A stretch of 34,422 bases of DNA, taken from a bacterium TMED144 (GTDB lineage: Bacteria; Fidelibacterota; Marinisomatia; Marinisomatales; TCS55). The stretch is from positions 41,463 through 75,884 of the forward strand of contig NHGT02000026.1 in the NCBI GenBank assembly GCA_002170005.2, given 5' to 3'. The position numbers and the translations under genes were made by a program. Every line of letters begins with the position of its first letter. The stretch's first letter is position 1. Shown here piece by piece: positions 1-9,059 of the stretch. The notes beneath the pieces are model-generated. The model was not told the origin of the DNA, made no database searches, and worked only from the letters and a program-made list of their open reading frames with translations.

Positions 1-194
1 CCACGATCTTCTGTTTGCTCAATAACAAATCTATGACGATTTAATATTCTATTTGCAAGTGTGACAAAATCTTCATTGGTAGCCAGACCAATGGATACTC
101 TATGGTCTCTTACTTTTGGACCGTTGCTACTTGTACCAGCACAATTGATCAAAAACAAAGACAGCATAAATGTTAAAATAATTTTTCTGTTCAT
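1..194 (-). CDS. Putative lipoprotein, 3' end outside window
   Basis: The minus-strand ATG at 194-192 opens a reading frame that runs off the left edge; 64 residues are visible. The N-terminus has two basic residues (N-R-K) and a hydrophobic stretch ending L-F-L-I-N-C at residues 13-18, which reads as a lipoprotein signal peptide with Cys18 as the lipidated residue, although Asn at -1 is unusual for signal peptidase II. The visible mature part (G-P-K-V-R-D-H-R-V-S-I-G-L-A-T then E-D-F-V) is not one I recognise. It follows the SusD-like gene on the same strand, but a strong terminator lies between them, so it is probably a separate transcription unit or is reached only by read-through. Function unknown. 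Confidence 0.6.
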   Translation of the reverse strand, partial: MNRKIILTFMLSLFLINCAGTSSNGPKVRDHRVSIGLATNEDFVTLANRILNRHRFVIEQTEDR

Positions 195-211
195 AATTGT
201 AGTTCCTTAGC

Positions 212-245
212 AAAAAAAAAGGCCCTAATAAATAGGGCCTTTTTT
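212..245. terminator. Bidirectional intrinsic terminator after the SusD-like gene
   Basis: A 7-bp perfect stem (GGCCCTA at 221-227 with TAGGGCC at 233-239, loop ATAAA) is flanked by an A-tract at 212-220 and a T-tract at 240-245 that extend the pairing. On the minus strand the stem is followed by a run of U, as expected for Rho-independent termination of the SusC/SusD transcript, whose last stop is about 20 bases upstream. The symmetry would also let it work on the plus strand. Confidence 0.85.
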
Positions 246-265
246 ATATAATATAAACCGATAGT

Positions 266-1924
266 TTACTTATGAGCGCTGTCTGTTAAAGGTGTTACTT
301 TATCCCACTCAATAACAAAACCGCGAGTTCTAAATCCACCATTACCATCAAATGGTGATATTTTTCTTCCTGCTGTACCATCTGTCCCAATAGCATCTTG
401 ACCACCAAAAGAGTAAGAATCCATCAATAGAATTTCTAACTCTTTACCTGGAATTGGTAAATGTTCAGCTGTACCTTTAACAAGATCGCCATGACCTCTT
501 CTATGATAAAATGGTACGAACGGATTAGTTTGAGTTGATTCTATAATTTGCTCGTACTTTAGCATAGCCCAAAGTGATGCATCATCAAGTGCGCTTGGCG
601 CATCTGATGGTGATCCTACTGGTGTCGAAGCAGTTGCAGCTGACAGACCTCCAATAGTTACACGACTATTGTTAATAAAGGTCGCAGCATTTGCAGCATC
701 ACTGCCACGAAGTGCTGCTTCTGCTCTATAAAGATCAAGTTCTGATTGAACTACATCGTGCATAGGGCCAACTAAGGTTGTTGCATAAGCTGATTGCCTA
801 TTCCAAAAGTAATAAGTTTGGTGATACGTTCCTCTGGAAGCAATCAAACGAGTGCGATACTCATTTAGACCGTACAAGCCAGCTGCCTGTGTACCATCGC
901 CTGCATCGCCAGCTGATATTCTTTTATCATCAGTTACAATTGAGAAAGCTTTACGTCCAGCAACAGTAGCATCACTGCCATCACCTAACCAATTCTTATA
1001 ACCATCTGATTTATCAGCAGGGCCGATCATCTTGTAATCTGCTCTACCCCAACTTCTAGAAACAGCTGAATAATACTGGGTTCTTGTCCACCAAAAATCA
1101 CCATCACCAACAGGAGCAAAAGTGCCACCTTTGGTAGCATGTGATGCAATGTCAGCCCAATCAGCTGAAGCTCTTTCACTAGCATCTCTACCTACAGCAG
1201 CCTTATAACGTGCGAGCATACTGTGACCAACTGCAGCAAGATCTGCCATGGTCATGCCAGGAATTTGCATCCAATCTTCAGGTACAGATACGGTACTATT
1301 AGCTTCTGCATCAGATACGACTGCTTCAAGCGCAGTTAGTGCACTTGACATCAGAGTTTTGTAATCAACTGTTTCAATCTTCTGAGAAAAGTCAGTGTCC
1401 CCATCTACGTAAAAGCCCTTGTCGTACCATGATGCAACTTGAGCGTTAGATATTGCTAGAATGAACTTTGCAAATACTTCTGCTCTTTTGTCATCTTCAG
1501 CAGTAGCTAAAAAGTTTTTACCACCCTCTTGACCTGCTTTTAATGAAGCTAATCCATCTTTAGCAGATGAAATAGCACCATATAAGTCATACCATGGATC
1601 CTCAATATAAAATGCATATCCCCATGCAGGACTATTGTTAATAGCGGCCCTAGGCTCACTTGACATTTCACGCATTCCATAGTTACCCCATGAAGAAGAC
1701 TGTGAGTCTCCCATAACCATAGGCTGGAAACCTGATCCTGTCACGTGGACGCCTTGCCACCAGGTTAAAAATGTACTCTTAATCAAAGATTCTACATCTG
1801 CTGGAGATGCTAGAGCACGAGACTGGTCAGGAGCATTGGTATTGGTAACATCCAAATCAGCACAAGCTGTCATAAACATTACGAACGATAATGCTAGACC
1901 AGTTATTTTATTAGTTATTTTCAT
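266..1924 (-). CDS. SusD/RagB-family outer-membrane nutrient-binding lipoprotein
   Basis: This 552-residue protein has a basic start, a hydrophobic core and a lipobox ending M-T-A-C, with Cys21 as lipidation site. It is then followed by the L-D-V-T-N-T-N-A-P segment typical just inside mature SusD/RagB proteins. Near the C-terminus H-R-R-G-H-G-D-L then P-I-P-G-K-E-L is the characteristic end of the family, which folds from TPR-like helices. SusD proteins sit on the cell surface as a lid on the SusC porin and bind the ligand. The SusC-like receptor gene lies 17 bases upstream on the same strand, which confirms the pair. No glycoside hydrolase, peptidase or sensor is adjacent, so the ligand (glycan, peptide or other) cannot be told from this window. 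Confidence 0.9.
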   Translation of the reverse strand: MKITNKITGLALSFVMFMTACADLDVTNTNAPDQSRALASPADVESLIKSTFLTWWQGVHVTGSGFQPMVMGDSQSSSWGNYGMREMSSEPRAAINNSPAWGYAFYIEDPWYDLYGAISSAKDGLASLKAGQEGGKNFLATAEDDKRAEVFAKFILAISNAQVASWYDKGFYVDGDTDFSQKIETVDYKTLMSSALTALEAVVSDAEANSTVSVPEDWMQIPGMTMADLAAVGHSMLARYKAAVGRDASERASADWADIASHATKGGTFAPVGDGDFWWTRTQYYSAVSRSWGRADYKMIGPADKSDGYKNWLGDGSDATVAGRKAFSIVTDDKRISAGDAGDGTQAAGLYGLNEYRTRLIASRGTYHQTYYFWNRQSAYATTLVGPMHDVVQSELDLYRAEAALRGSDAANAATFINNSRVTIGGLSAATASTPVGSPSDAPSALDDASLWAMLKYEQIIESTQTNPFVPFYHRRGHGDLVKGTAEHLPIPGKELEILLMDSYSFGGQDAIGTDGTAGRKISPFDGNGGFRTRGFVIEWDKVTPLTDSAHK

Positions 1925-1941
1925 ATTTTCTTCTCCTACTC

Positions 1942-4900
1942 TTAAAAGTCTACATCTAATGTAAACGAGAAAGTTCTGTAGTTTGGATAGCCGTATGAGT
2001 CTACACGAGCATTTACTGCTGAACCTAATGTTCCACCTCCGTAGCCTACTTCAGGATCATATCCTTGGTAGTCAGTCCAGGTGATGAGGTTGCGTCCAAC
2101 AATACCAACTTGTAAGCCATTTATACCGACCGATCTTAAATCAACGAGACTACTTACGTTATACTTAACAGAAAGTTCCCGTAGCTTCATATATGATGCA
2201 TCTTCAACGTAATAGTCGTTAGCTGCGTTCACATGGTAAAGATCGCGATAGTAAATAGTTGGCTTCATTTCAGCTTCTGACTTTCCATACTGATCTACGT
2301 CACCAGTAGCAGCTTCTCTAGCTCCCCACTGTCTAGTGTGATTATAGATATTACCACCGCTTTGACCATCAAACATCGCATAAACTGATAGTCCTTGGAA
2401 TCTGAAGTTTGCGTTAAAAGAGTATCCAAAATCAGGCACTGATGTACCAATTTGATGAAGGGAATTTCCTGTTTCATCAACAAACTGAATTGGACGTCCC
2501 CAATTATAGGTTTGACTTAAACCGGTTGAGGTTCTTCCCCATAAGGTTTTAGAAATACCTTCAGTAACTTTATTACCATCACCAACCCAAACTAAATAGC
2601 CATCGCTATTTGTAGCAAATTGGCTAATGCTAGCTTGATCTGCTGCTGGAAGATGAGCAGCGCCAGTAGCCCACTTGGTTCCCCAGAATGATGCATACTG
2701 TGTGTTGTTCTTCATGTAAAAAACAGTCTGACCACTACCACTACTTGTAAGGTAAGCAGGCATATTAAATGAGGTTAATTGTTGATCATAAGTATCATAA
2801 TTAAAACCTAAAGATAATGACATATCTCTAGTGTTAAGAACGTAACCATTAACTGATAGCTCTAGAGCATCAGCTTCCAATGTTCCAGCATTCTGCCACT
2901 GACTGCTATAGCCATAAAAACCAGCCAATGGTACTGGTAATAACTGATCTTCGTTCAAAGTGCTTGAAGAAGTAAGTTCAACTGAAACACGATCTAGTAT
3001 ACTAAAATCAACACCAAATTCTGTTTCGGTTGTTGTTTGTGGCTTAAGATCTTTGTTTCCTAAAGCACCCTTTGAAATATTACCACCAGCTACTGACCAG
3101 GTCTCATATTGCTGAGAAAATGCAGGTCTAACACCAGCAGTACCACTACTGAACCTGAACTTAAATTCTGGCAATAGACCCTTTAGAGGTCCCCAGTATG
3201 ATTCTTCACTCAAACGATAAGCTCCACTGAATTTGTAGTAGCTATTTTCACGATTTTGTGGACCGAACAAAGAGCTACGATCTTGTCTCAAACTCAAGTC
3301 GATGATGTATCTGTCAAGAAGATCGATTTGACCGCCGATATTGAAACCGTCAGAGTTTACAGTTTGATTTGAAGAGCTTACAGTTTTGTCAGCTCCAGTT
3401 TCTAGCTGAGGGACATCGCCAACAGCTAAGTTCCAAGCATTGCCACTGCGATATACATAGTCATAAGCTTCATAGTTGTAACGACCTCTTACTATAATAT
3501 CTGCTTCACCTACCTGGGTAGCATAATTAACACCAACATCACCATTGATAGATTGCTCATTGGTATTAGACTTTGTGAGGTTACCATCATTAAAATTAGG
3601 ACTAGGAGTAATTGTTAACCAACCCTTAGGATATGAGTTACTCCATAGCCTTGCTGAACGATCATAGCTTAATGAACCAACTGCTTTCAGTGATGGTGTT
3701 AGTGACCAGCTAAAGTTGGTTCCCAATAAAACTCTATCACGTGTACTTAAACGATCGTTATAAGCAATTTGATAAACAGGATTTGCTTCTTCTTCATTGC
3801 GAGGGTCAGGTTGAATATAATAGTCACCATCGGCATTCTTAGCTAGAATATCAACATCCCATGGAAAGAATGTTACATCAAAGAAAGCAGCAGCGCTTGC
3901 TTCTTCTTTTAATGAACGAGAAAGAAGTGAGCTAAAACCAAGCTTGATACCAGCTGGTAAGCTAACATCAGTATTTAAACGAAATGTATTTCTTGTAAAA
4001 CCATCGATGAAATCACCAAATACACCGTCTTCTCCTTGGCTAGAAAGTCCAACAAAAACATTGAAGGATTCTGCATTTCTACTCATTGAGAAAGTATGCT
4101 TTGTGTAATCACCATCAGAGTACATACGCTGAACATGATCATATCCAGGTCTTCCACCATTATCTGGTAGTAATTTTGGACTACCATCTGTTGGATCACC
4201 AGTAGCTACATATTTGTAAGGTTTAGTCGCGAAATAATAACCAGCAGCATACGAACTATCAGTGTTATATGCTTCTGGAATAGGGCTTTTAGTGTTATCA
4301 CGAGGATCAAATGGCAAACCGGAATCATTGTCAATCATATAGCCTGTAGCAGGATCTATTTGAAAGAAGTGTGACCCATTAGTTTGAATTGAACCTTGAA
4401 GCTGATTATAGCCTTGTTCCATTTTATAGTTAAATCTGGTTTGTCCTAGTCCAAGTTCGGAACCGCGCTTAGTTGTAATAGCAATAACACCATTAGCTGC
4501 ACGTGCACCATACTCGGAAGCTCCGGAAGCGCCTTTAATGATCTCAATACTTTGAACATCATCAGGGCTAATATCACCCATAGGACTTCCTGAAACAGAA
4601 GGATCAATGATAATTCCATCAACAATGTATAAAGGAGCTTGTGAACGTCCACTAGCATTAATGCTGGTAGCGCCTCTTAATTGTACTGAAGCTGCATAGC
4701 CTGGCTCTCCAGAACCTTTTACAACTTTAACACCTGCTGATTTACCTCTAATCATTGATTCGACGGTAGTTGATGGAGCAAGCTCAAGAACATCAGAATC
4801 GATTTTATCGATAGCAAAAGGTGTCTTGGTCTTTGTTAATTCTCCAGCAACACCAGTAACCATGACTGCATCCATCTTCAAAACGTCTTCTTGAAGATTG

Positions 4901-5184
4901 AAATCAGTAGTTCCTGATTCACTAACAGTCACTGTGGATTGCTTATATCCAATGTAACGTGCTGTTAACTTTGCCGATGTTAAACCGGCTGGGACAGTAA
5001 CAGAATAGTTACCATCAACGTCTGTAGATGTACCTGTATCGGTTCCCTCTACAATGACGTTTGCTCCAACAAGCTTGTCACCTGTTTGAGCGTCAGTTAC
5101 AGTTCCAGATACTTGTATTTGCGCAAGCAAAAAACCAGGTATCATAAGAAAAGTAGCTGCTATTAAGGCAAATGATTTTCTCAT
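1942..5184 (-). CDS. SusC/RagA-family TonB-dependent outer-membrane receptor
   Basis: 1080 residues. A signal peptide (about 1-21, ending F-L-L-A-Q) precedes a carboxypeptidase-regulatory-like beta-sandwich (about 23-100, with V-S-G-T-V-T-D and the D-V-D-G-N-Y-S-V turn). Next come a TonB-box-like segment (A-V-M-V-T-G), the plug domain (about 115-240, including V-Q-L-R-G, P-L-Y-I-V-D-G and the S-I-E-I-I-K-G-A-S block) and a long beta-barrel. The protein ends in Phe (D-V-D-F), the usual outer-membrane insertion signal. It imports ligand captured by the downstream SusD partner, using the proton-motive force through TonB-ExbBD. The pair forms a two-gene operon closed by the hairpin at 212-245. 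Base composition looks somewhat less AT-rich than the flanking genes, which could reflect high expression. Confidence 0.93.
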   Translation of the reverse strand: MRKSFALIAATFLMIPGFLLAQIQVSGTVTDAQTGDKLVGANVIVEGTDTGTSTDVDGNYSVTVPAGLTSAKLTARYIGYKQSTVTVSESGTTDFNLQEDVLKMDAVMVTGVAGELTKTKTPFAIDKIDSDVLELAPSTTVESMIRGKSAGVKVVKGSGEPGYAASVQLRGATSINASGRSQAPLYIVDGIIIDPSVSGSPMGDISPDDVQSIEIIKGASGASEYGARAANGVIAITTKRGSELGLGQTRFNYKMEQGYNQLQGSIQTNGSHFFQIDPATGYMIDNDSGLPFDPRDNTKSPIPEAYNTDSSYAAGYYFATKPYKYVATGDPTDGSPKLLPDNGGRPGYDHVQRMYSDGDYTKHTFSMSRNAESFNVFVGLSSQGEDGVFGDFIDGFTRNTFRLNTDVSLPAGIKLGFSSLLSRSLKEEASAAAFFDVTFFPWDVDILAKNADGDYYIQPDPRNEEEANPVYQIAYNDRLSTRDRVLLGTNFSWSLTPSLKAVGSLSYDRSARLWSNSYPKGWLTITPSPNFNDGNLTKSNTNEQSINGDVGVNYATQVGEADIIVRGRYNYEAYDYVYRSGNAWNLAVGDVPQLETGADKTVSSSNQTVNSDGFNIGGQIDLLDRYIIDLSLRQDRSSLFGPQNRENSYYKFSGAYRLSEESYWGPLKGLLPEFKFRFSSGTAGVRPAFSQQYETWSVAGGNISKGALGNKDLKPQTTTETEFGVDFSILDRVSVELTSSSTLNEDQLLPVPLAGFYGYSSQWQNAGTLEADALELSVNGYVLNTRDMSLSLGFNYDTYDQQLTSFNMPAYLTSSGSGQTVFYMKNNTQYASFWGTKWATGAAHLPAADQASISQFATNSDGYLVWVGDGNKVTEGISKTLWGRTSTGLSQTYNWGRPIQFVDETGNSLHQIGTSVPDFGYSFNANFRFQGLSVYAMFDGQSGGNIYNHTRQWGAREAATGDVDQYGKSEAEMKPTIYYRDLYHVNAANDYYVEDASYMKLRELSVKYNVSSLVDLRSVGINGLQVGIVGRNLITWTDYQGYDPEVGYGGGTLGSAVNARVDSYGYPNYRTFSFTLDVDF

Positions 5185-5371
5185 TTATTAGTGCCCTCCA
5201 CTGTTTTAATATCAAAAATGTACATAAAAAGCCTATCTTACCTCGGCTTTAGTAAGTCTTTTGTCAAAGACATTAAACCAAAAATAAACTAAGAATCAAC
5301 GTTTTTTTAAAAAAAACAAATTTTTTTTATTTAATGAAATCAAAAAGATTTATTAGCATTATTATAAATAC

Positions 5372-6355
5372 ATGAAAAATGCATTCATTACTGGTGCTTC
5401 AGGCCATTTGGGGTCCTGCTTAGTTCGCTATCTATTAAAAGATAATTGGATTGTAAAATGTTTAATTAATAAGGATACTAAATCAATTGATGATTTAAAT
5501 GTTGAGAAAATTTACGAAAGTATATTTGACGAGCAAGCTTTAGCAAAAAATATGATCGATTGCGATGTTGTTTTTCACCTTGCAGCGATTGTTGCTCAAG
5601 AGAAAGTTGATTATAAAAACATGATAAAAGTAAATGTTGGTGGAACTAAATCCATTTGCAATGCTGCTTTAAAATCCAAAATAAATAAACTTATCTATTT
5701 TTCTAGCATTCACGCTTTTAATCAATCCCCTTATCAATCTGTTCTAAATGAAAAAAGACAGCTTGTAGATACCCAATCAGCATCACCCTATGATTTTACT
5801 AAGGCATTGGCTCAAAAAGAAGTTTACAAAGCTATTGAAAAAGGGCTAGATGCTAGCATCTTACACCCAACTGGCGTCATTGGACCCTATGATTACAAAC
5901 CCAGTAGAATGGGTCAAATGATTTTAGATATAAAAAATAAGAGAATGCCTCTTGCTATTAAAACAGGTTACAATTGGGTCGATGTAAGGGATGTATGTTC
6001 TGCTGCCATAAAATGTGTGAAGCATGGCAAAAAAGGACAAAACTATATAGTATCAGGAGACTGGCGATCTTTCAAGGATTTATCAATTTTAATTCAAGAA
6101 AAGGTTAATAAAAAAATATACTATGGTGAAATACCATTTCTTTTTTTGTACATTATCCTTCCATTCTCAAAGTTGTGGTCCTTGTTATCAAAAAAAAGGG
6201 AGCTAATAAATTTGGGGAGTATTTACACACTTAAAAATCAGTGCTCAAAAATTAGTTACGATCTAGCTAAAAATAAGTTAAATCACAACCCTCGCAGTAT
6301 TGATTCAACAATCACTGATACATTATCCTGGTTTGATTCTGAATATGATATTTGA
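5372..6355 (+). CDS. NAD(P)-dependent extended SDR (epimerase / 3-beta-HSD / DFR-like)
   Basis: 327 residues. The N-terminal dinucleotide-binding motif G-A-S-G-H-L-G (residues 8-14) and the V-F-H-L-A-A-I segment mark an extended short-chain dehydrogenase. The catalytic Y-x-x-x-K is present as Y-D-F-T-K, with an upstream F-S-S-I-H-A serine. The H-P-T-G-V-I-G-P-Y block is typical of the 3-beta-hydroxysteroid dehydrogenase / dihydroflavonol reductase / NAD-epimerase branch. A hydrophobic segment in the C-terminal third (F-L-F-L-Y-I-I-L-P-F) suggests membrane association, as in 3-beta-HSD-like enzymes. It overlaps the start of the steroid 5-alpha-reductase-like gene by 11 bp, so the two are translationally coupled and may act on the same polycyclic or isoprenoid lipid. 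The substrate is inferred from context only; a sugar-nucleotide substrate is not excluded. Confidence 0.75.
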   Translation: MKNAFITGASGHLGSCLVRYLLKDNWIVKCLINKDTKSIDDLNVEKIYESIFDEQALAKNMIDCDVVFHLAAIVAQEKVDYKNMIKVNVGGTKSICNAALKSKINKLIYFSSIHAFNQSPYQSVLNEKRQLVDTQSASPYDFTKALAQKEVYKAIEKGLDASILHPTGVIGPYDYKPSRMGQMILDIKNKRMPLAIKTGYNWVDVRDVCSAAIKCVKHGKKGQNYIVSGDWRSFKDLSILIQEKVNKKIYYGEIPFLFLYIILPFSKLWSLLSKKRELINLGSIYTLKNQCSKISYDLAKNKLNHNPRSIDSTITDTLSWFDSEYDI

Positions 6356-7112
6356 TTATTCAAATTTCAATGTAATTATTACAGCTTGGACTCTTCTATC
6401 TTTCTTGGTTTTTGTTATTTTATATTTCGTTAAAGCACCATATGGTAAACACGATCAAGAAGGATGGGGAATAAGAATTCCCGCTAGACTGGGATGGATT
6501 GCTATGGAAATGCCAAGCTGGATTTTAATGATAATATTTGCTTTGTTATCATTGAAAAATGGGTTTAGAACAGTGAGCTTGATAATGGCATGTTTTTGGA
6601 TTTTACACTACTTTCATAGAAGCATGATCTGGCCATTTAGGGCAAAGATTTCGCACAAGAAGATGCCGCTTTCTATCGCGTTTTTAGCCGGGGGATTTAA
6701 TATTATAAATACTTCTATAAATGCCGAATGGATTTTTTTTTTAAGAGAACCTTACCCACTTTCCTGGCTCTATTCTATTCAATTTGTTGGTGGTATGATA
6801 ATTTTTTTTACTGGGTTCATCATCAATATATCATCTGATAATATTTTATTTAGACTAAGAAAAGGTGGAAAAGGTGAGTACAGCATTCCATATGGAAAGC
6901 TTTTTAATCGCATATCATGCCCAAATTATCTTGGTGAAATACTAGAATGGTTAGGTTGGGCAATTATGGTATTATCATTTGCTGGGTTTTCGTTTTTTGT
7001 GTGGACTTTAGCAAATCTAATACCAAGAGCGCTGTCAACCCATAAATGGTACAATGAGAATTTTCAAGATTACCCTAGGGATAGAAAAGCCCTAGTGCCT
7101 TACCTTTTTTAA
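6345..7112 (+). CDS. 3-oxo-5-alpha-steroid 4-dehydrogenase (SRD5A)-family membrane reductase
   Basis: With the ATG at 6345 the protein is 255 residues, the usual size for SRD5A1/2-like enzymes; an in-frame ATG at 6300 would add residues that only overlap the SDR gene. Several transmembrane segments are evident. The family signatures are clear: H-Y-F-H-R-S-M-I-W-P-F in the middle (compare H-Y-V-H-R-A-L-I-Y-P-F), and a C-terminal run with S-C-P-N-Y-L-G-E-I-L-E-W, then N-L-I-P-R-A-L, H-K-W-Y and D-Y-P-R-D-R-K-A-L-V-P, where the NADPH-binding part of the enzyme lies. Family members reduce the C4=C5 double bond of 3-oxo-steroids or related polyprenyl/enone lipids with NADPH. Bacterial members exist, but few have known substrates. 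It is coupled to the preceding SDR by an 11-bp overlap. Confidence 0.88.
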   Translation: MIFDYSNFNVIITAWTLLSFLVFVILYFVKAPYGKHDQEGWGIRIPARLGWIAMEMPSWILMIIFALLSLKNGFRTVSLIMACFWILHYFHRSMIWPFRAKISHKKMPLSIAFLAGGFNIINTSINAEWIFFLREPYPLSWLYSIQFVGGMIIFFTGFIINISSDNILFRLRKGGKGEYSIPYGKLFNRISCPNYLGEILEWLGWAIMVLSFAGFSFFVWTLANLIPRALSTHKWYNENFQDYPRDRKALVPYLF

Positions 7113-7128
7113 TTCTAATTTTTTAAAA

Positions 7129-7156
7129 TTGATATAGCGACATGATACATTAAATT
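7129..7156 (+). promoter_or_regulatory. Possible sigma-70-type promoter for ssb
   Basis: TTGATA at 7129-7134, a 16-bp spacer and TAAATT at 7151-7156 sit in the 83-bp AT-rich gap between the reductase and ssb. The gap is longer than most in this run, so an internal promoter here is plausible. The match is modest in very AT-rich DNA. Confidence 0.3.
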
Positions 7157-7195
7157 TTAAATTGTATTCTTAGATTTAAACATGTGAGGATTAAA

Positions 7196-7621
7196 ATGCA
7201 AAAAGGTAGTATTAACAAAGTTGTATTGATTGGTCACTTAGGTGGAAACCCTGAGTCAAGATTCACCCCATCAGGTGCTGCAGTAGCAAACTTTACTCTA
7301 GCCACTAATGAATCCTGGAAAGACTCTAATGGAGAAATTCAAGATAAAACTGAATGGCATCGCTGTGTTATGTTCGGAAAACCTGCTGAATTAGCCGGTG
7401 ATCTATTGAAGAAGGGCCAATTAATATATACTGAGGGCAAGCTCCAAACAAGAAACTGGGAAGACAACAACGGAGTCAAACGATATACAACAGAAGTTGT
7501 ATGTGAACAATTTACAATGCTCGGCAGAAAGATGGAATCAAACAATTCACCATCACAAGCTGTGAATCAACAAAATGTTGAGCCATCTAATGAAGAAATT
7601 GATGATGACCTTCCTTTCTAA
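7196..7621 (+). CDS. ssb: Single-stranded DNA-binding protein
   Basis: 141 residues from the ATG at 7196. I prefer this start to the GTG at 7184 because a GAGGA Shine-Dalgarno lies at 7186-7190, five bases before it. The OB-fold core is typical of bacterial SSB: N-K-V-V-L-I-G-H-L-G near the start, P-E-S-R-F-T-P-S-G-A-A-V-A-N-F-T-L-A-T, the W-H-R-C-V-M-F-G strand, and the K-G-Q-L-I-Y-T-E-G-K-L-Q-T-R segment. After a polar linker it ends in the acidic tip D-D-D-L-P-F, which recruits replication and repair proteins. It coats single-stranded DNA as a tetramer. The usual rpsF/rpsR neighbours are absent. Confidence 0.97.
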   Translation: MQKGSINKVVLIGHLGGNPESRFTPSGAAVANFTLATNESWKDSNGEIQDKTEWHRCVMFGKPAELAGDLLKKGQLIYTEGKLQTRNWEDNNGVKRYTTEVVCEQFTMLGRKMESNNSPSQAVNQQNVEPSNEEIDDDLPF

Positions 7622-7634
7622 GCCCAAATTTTAG

Positions 7635-9050
7635 ATGAAAAAATCTCATATATCTTCAGAAATATCATCATATATAGACAATTTTTGGAATGATGAAATA
7701 ATACCAGAGCTCGTTGAATATATCAAGATACCCAATAAATCACCCGCTTTTGATAAAAATTGGGAAGAAAATGGATATATGGAAGAGGTGCTACAGAATG
7801 CAATCAAATGGGCAAAAGAGCATGCGCCTGAAAAAAGTGAATTTCATATAAAAAAAGCGAATGGTAAAACACCTCTTATATTAATTGACATTCCTGGTAA
7901 TAAAGAAGGCGATATTCTAATGTACGGACACTTAGATAAACAACCTGAAATGGATGGATGGAGAGATGATCTCGGACCGTGGAAACCAGTTATCCAAGAT
8001 GATAAACTATACGGGAGAGGTGGCGCTGATGATGGGTATGCTCTGTTTGCTTGTATTGCTGCTGTGAATTCTTTAATCAAGCAAGGAGTATCACTTCCAA
8101 GAATAATTATTTTAATAGAATTTTGCGAAGAAAGCGGATCACCAGACCTTCCCTATTATATGGAGAGTTGTAAAGATATTATAGGGAATATAGATCTTGT
8201 TATATGTTTGGATTCGGGTGCCGGCAATTATGAACAATTTTGGACAACCGTTTCTCTAAGAGGAATGATAGCATGTAAGCTTAAAGTTAATGTACTAAAG
8301 GAAGGAGTTCATTCTGGTAGTGCAAGTGGAGTAGTTCCTTCTCCATTCAGACTTTTAAATAAATTAATAAATAGATTAGAAGATTCCGATTCTGGTAAAA
8401 TACATCTTGAAAGTTTGAATGTAGAAATACCAGATGAACGTAAAGCCCAAGCTTTGGAAATGGTTGATTGCCTTGGTAATTGGGAAGAAGAATTTCCATG
8501 GTATGGCAACACTAAACCATCAACATCTGATTCGTATGAGTCCATGCTAAACAGAACTTGGAGACCTACCATGACTGTCATAGGTATTGATGGAATACCA
8601 CCAATAAAAAATGGAGGAAACGTTTTATTGCCATTCTCTGCTGCAAATCTTTCCTTCAGATTGCCTCCGACAGCTGAATCCAAAAAAGCAATGCAAGAAG
8701 TTGAAAAAACTTTACTCAGCGACCCACCGAATAGTTGTGAAGTATCAATAAAATGGGAAAAAGCTGCTAACGGTTGGAACGCTCCTTCTTGTAAGTCTTG
8801 GCTAAATGATGCAATAAATGAATCATCTGAAAAAATATTTGGCAAACCAGCTAGAGCTATGGGTGAAGGGGGAACAATACCTTTTATGGCTATGCTTGGA
8901 GAAAGATACCCCCAAGCGCAATTTGTAATTACTGGAGTACTTGGGCCAAATTCAAATGCACATGGTCCAAATGAATTCATTCACATCCCTTTTGCTAAAA
9001 GATTAAATACCTGTATCGCTTTAATTTTATCAAATTATCAAAATAACTAA
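7635..9050 (+). CDS. M20-family metallopeptidase (dipeptidase-like)
   Basis: 471 residues, no signal peptide, so cytoplasmic. Zinc-site motifs are in order: M-Y-G-H-L-D (His99, with Asp101), G-R-G-G-A-D-D-G (Asp132), C-E-E-S-G-S (Glu165 as general base, Glu166 as ligand), L-D-S-G (Asp193), and a C-terminal N-A-H-G-P-N-E-F carrying the last histidine. A lid/dimerisation domain separates the two catalytic halves (about residues 205-380). Length and motif wording resemble the CNDP/PepV-like group that cleaves dipeptides, more than the acetylornithine deacetylases. It starts 14 bases after ssb and is followed after 9 bases by an acyltransferase. Its exact substrate is not evident. Confidence 0.9.
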   Translation: MKKSHISSEISSYIDNFWNDEIIPELVEYIKIPNKSPAFDKNWEENGYMEEVLQNAIKWAKEHAPEKSEFHIKKANGKTPLILIDIPGNKEGDILMYGHLDKQPEMDGWRDDLGPWKPVIQDDKLYGRGGADDGYALFACIAAVNSLIKQGVSLPRIIILIEFCEESGSPDLPYYMESCKDIIGNIDLVICLDSGAGNYEQFWTTVSLRGMIACKLKVNVLKEGVHSGSASGVVPSPFRLLNKLINRLEDSDSGKIHLESLNVEIPDERKAQALEMVDCLGNWEEEFPWYGNTKPSTSDSYESMLNRTWRPTMTVIGIDGIPPIKNGGNVLLPFSAANLSFRLPPTAESKKAMQEVEKTLLSDPPNSCEVSIKWEKAANGWNAPSCKSWLNDAINESSEKIFGKPARAMGEGGTIPFMAMLGERYPQAQFVITGVLGPNSNAHGPNEFIHIPFAKRLNTCIALILSNYQNN

Positions 9051-9059
9051 AAAATTATA

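Noticed and set aside
6300-6344. Longer N-terminus for the steroid reductase-like protein from the ATG at 6300.
   Set aside because: The extra 15 residues only mirror the SDR coding sequence; the ATG at 6345 gives the family's normal start and length.
8309-8980. A 223-residue open frame on the minus strand inside the M20 peptidase gene.
   Set aside because: It is antisense to a well-supported enzyme gene, shows no domain, and has the composition expected of a shadow frame.
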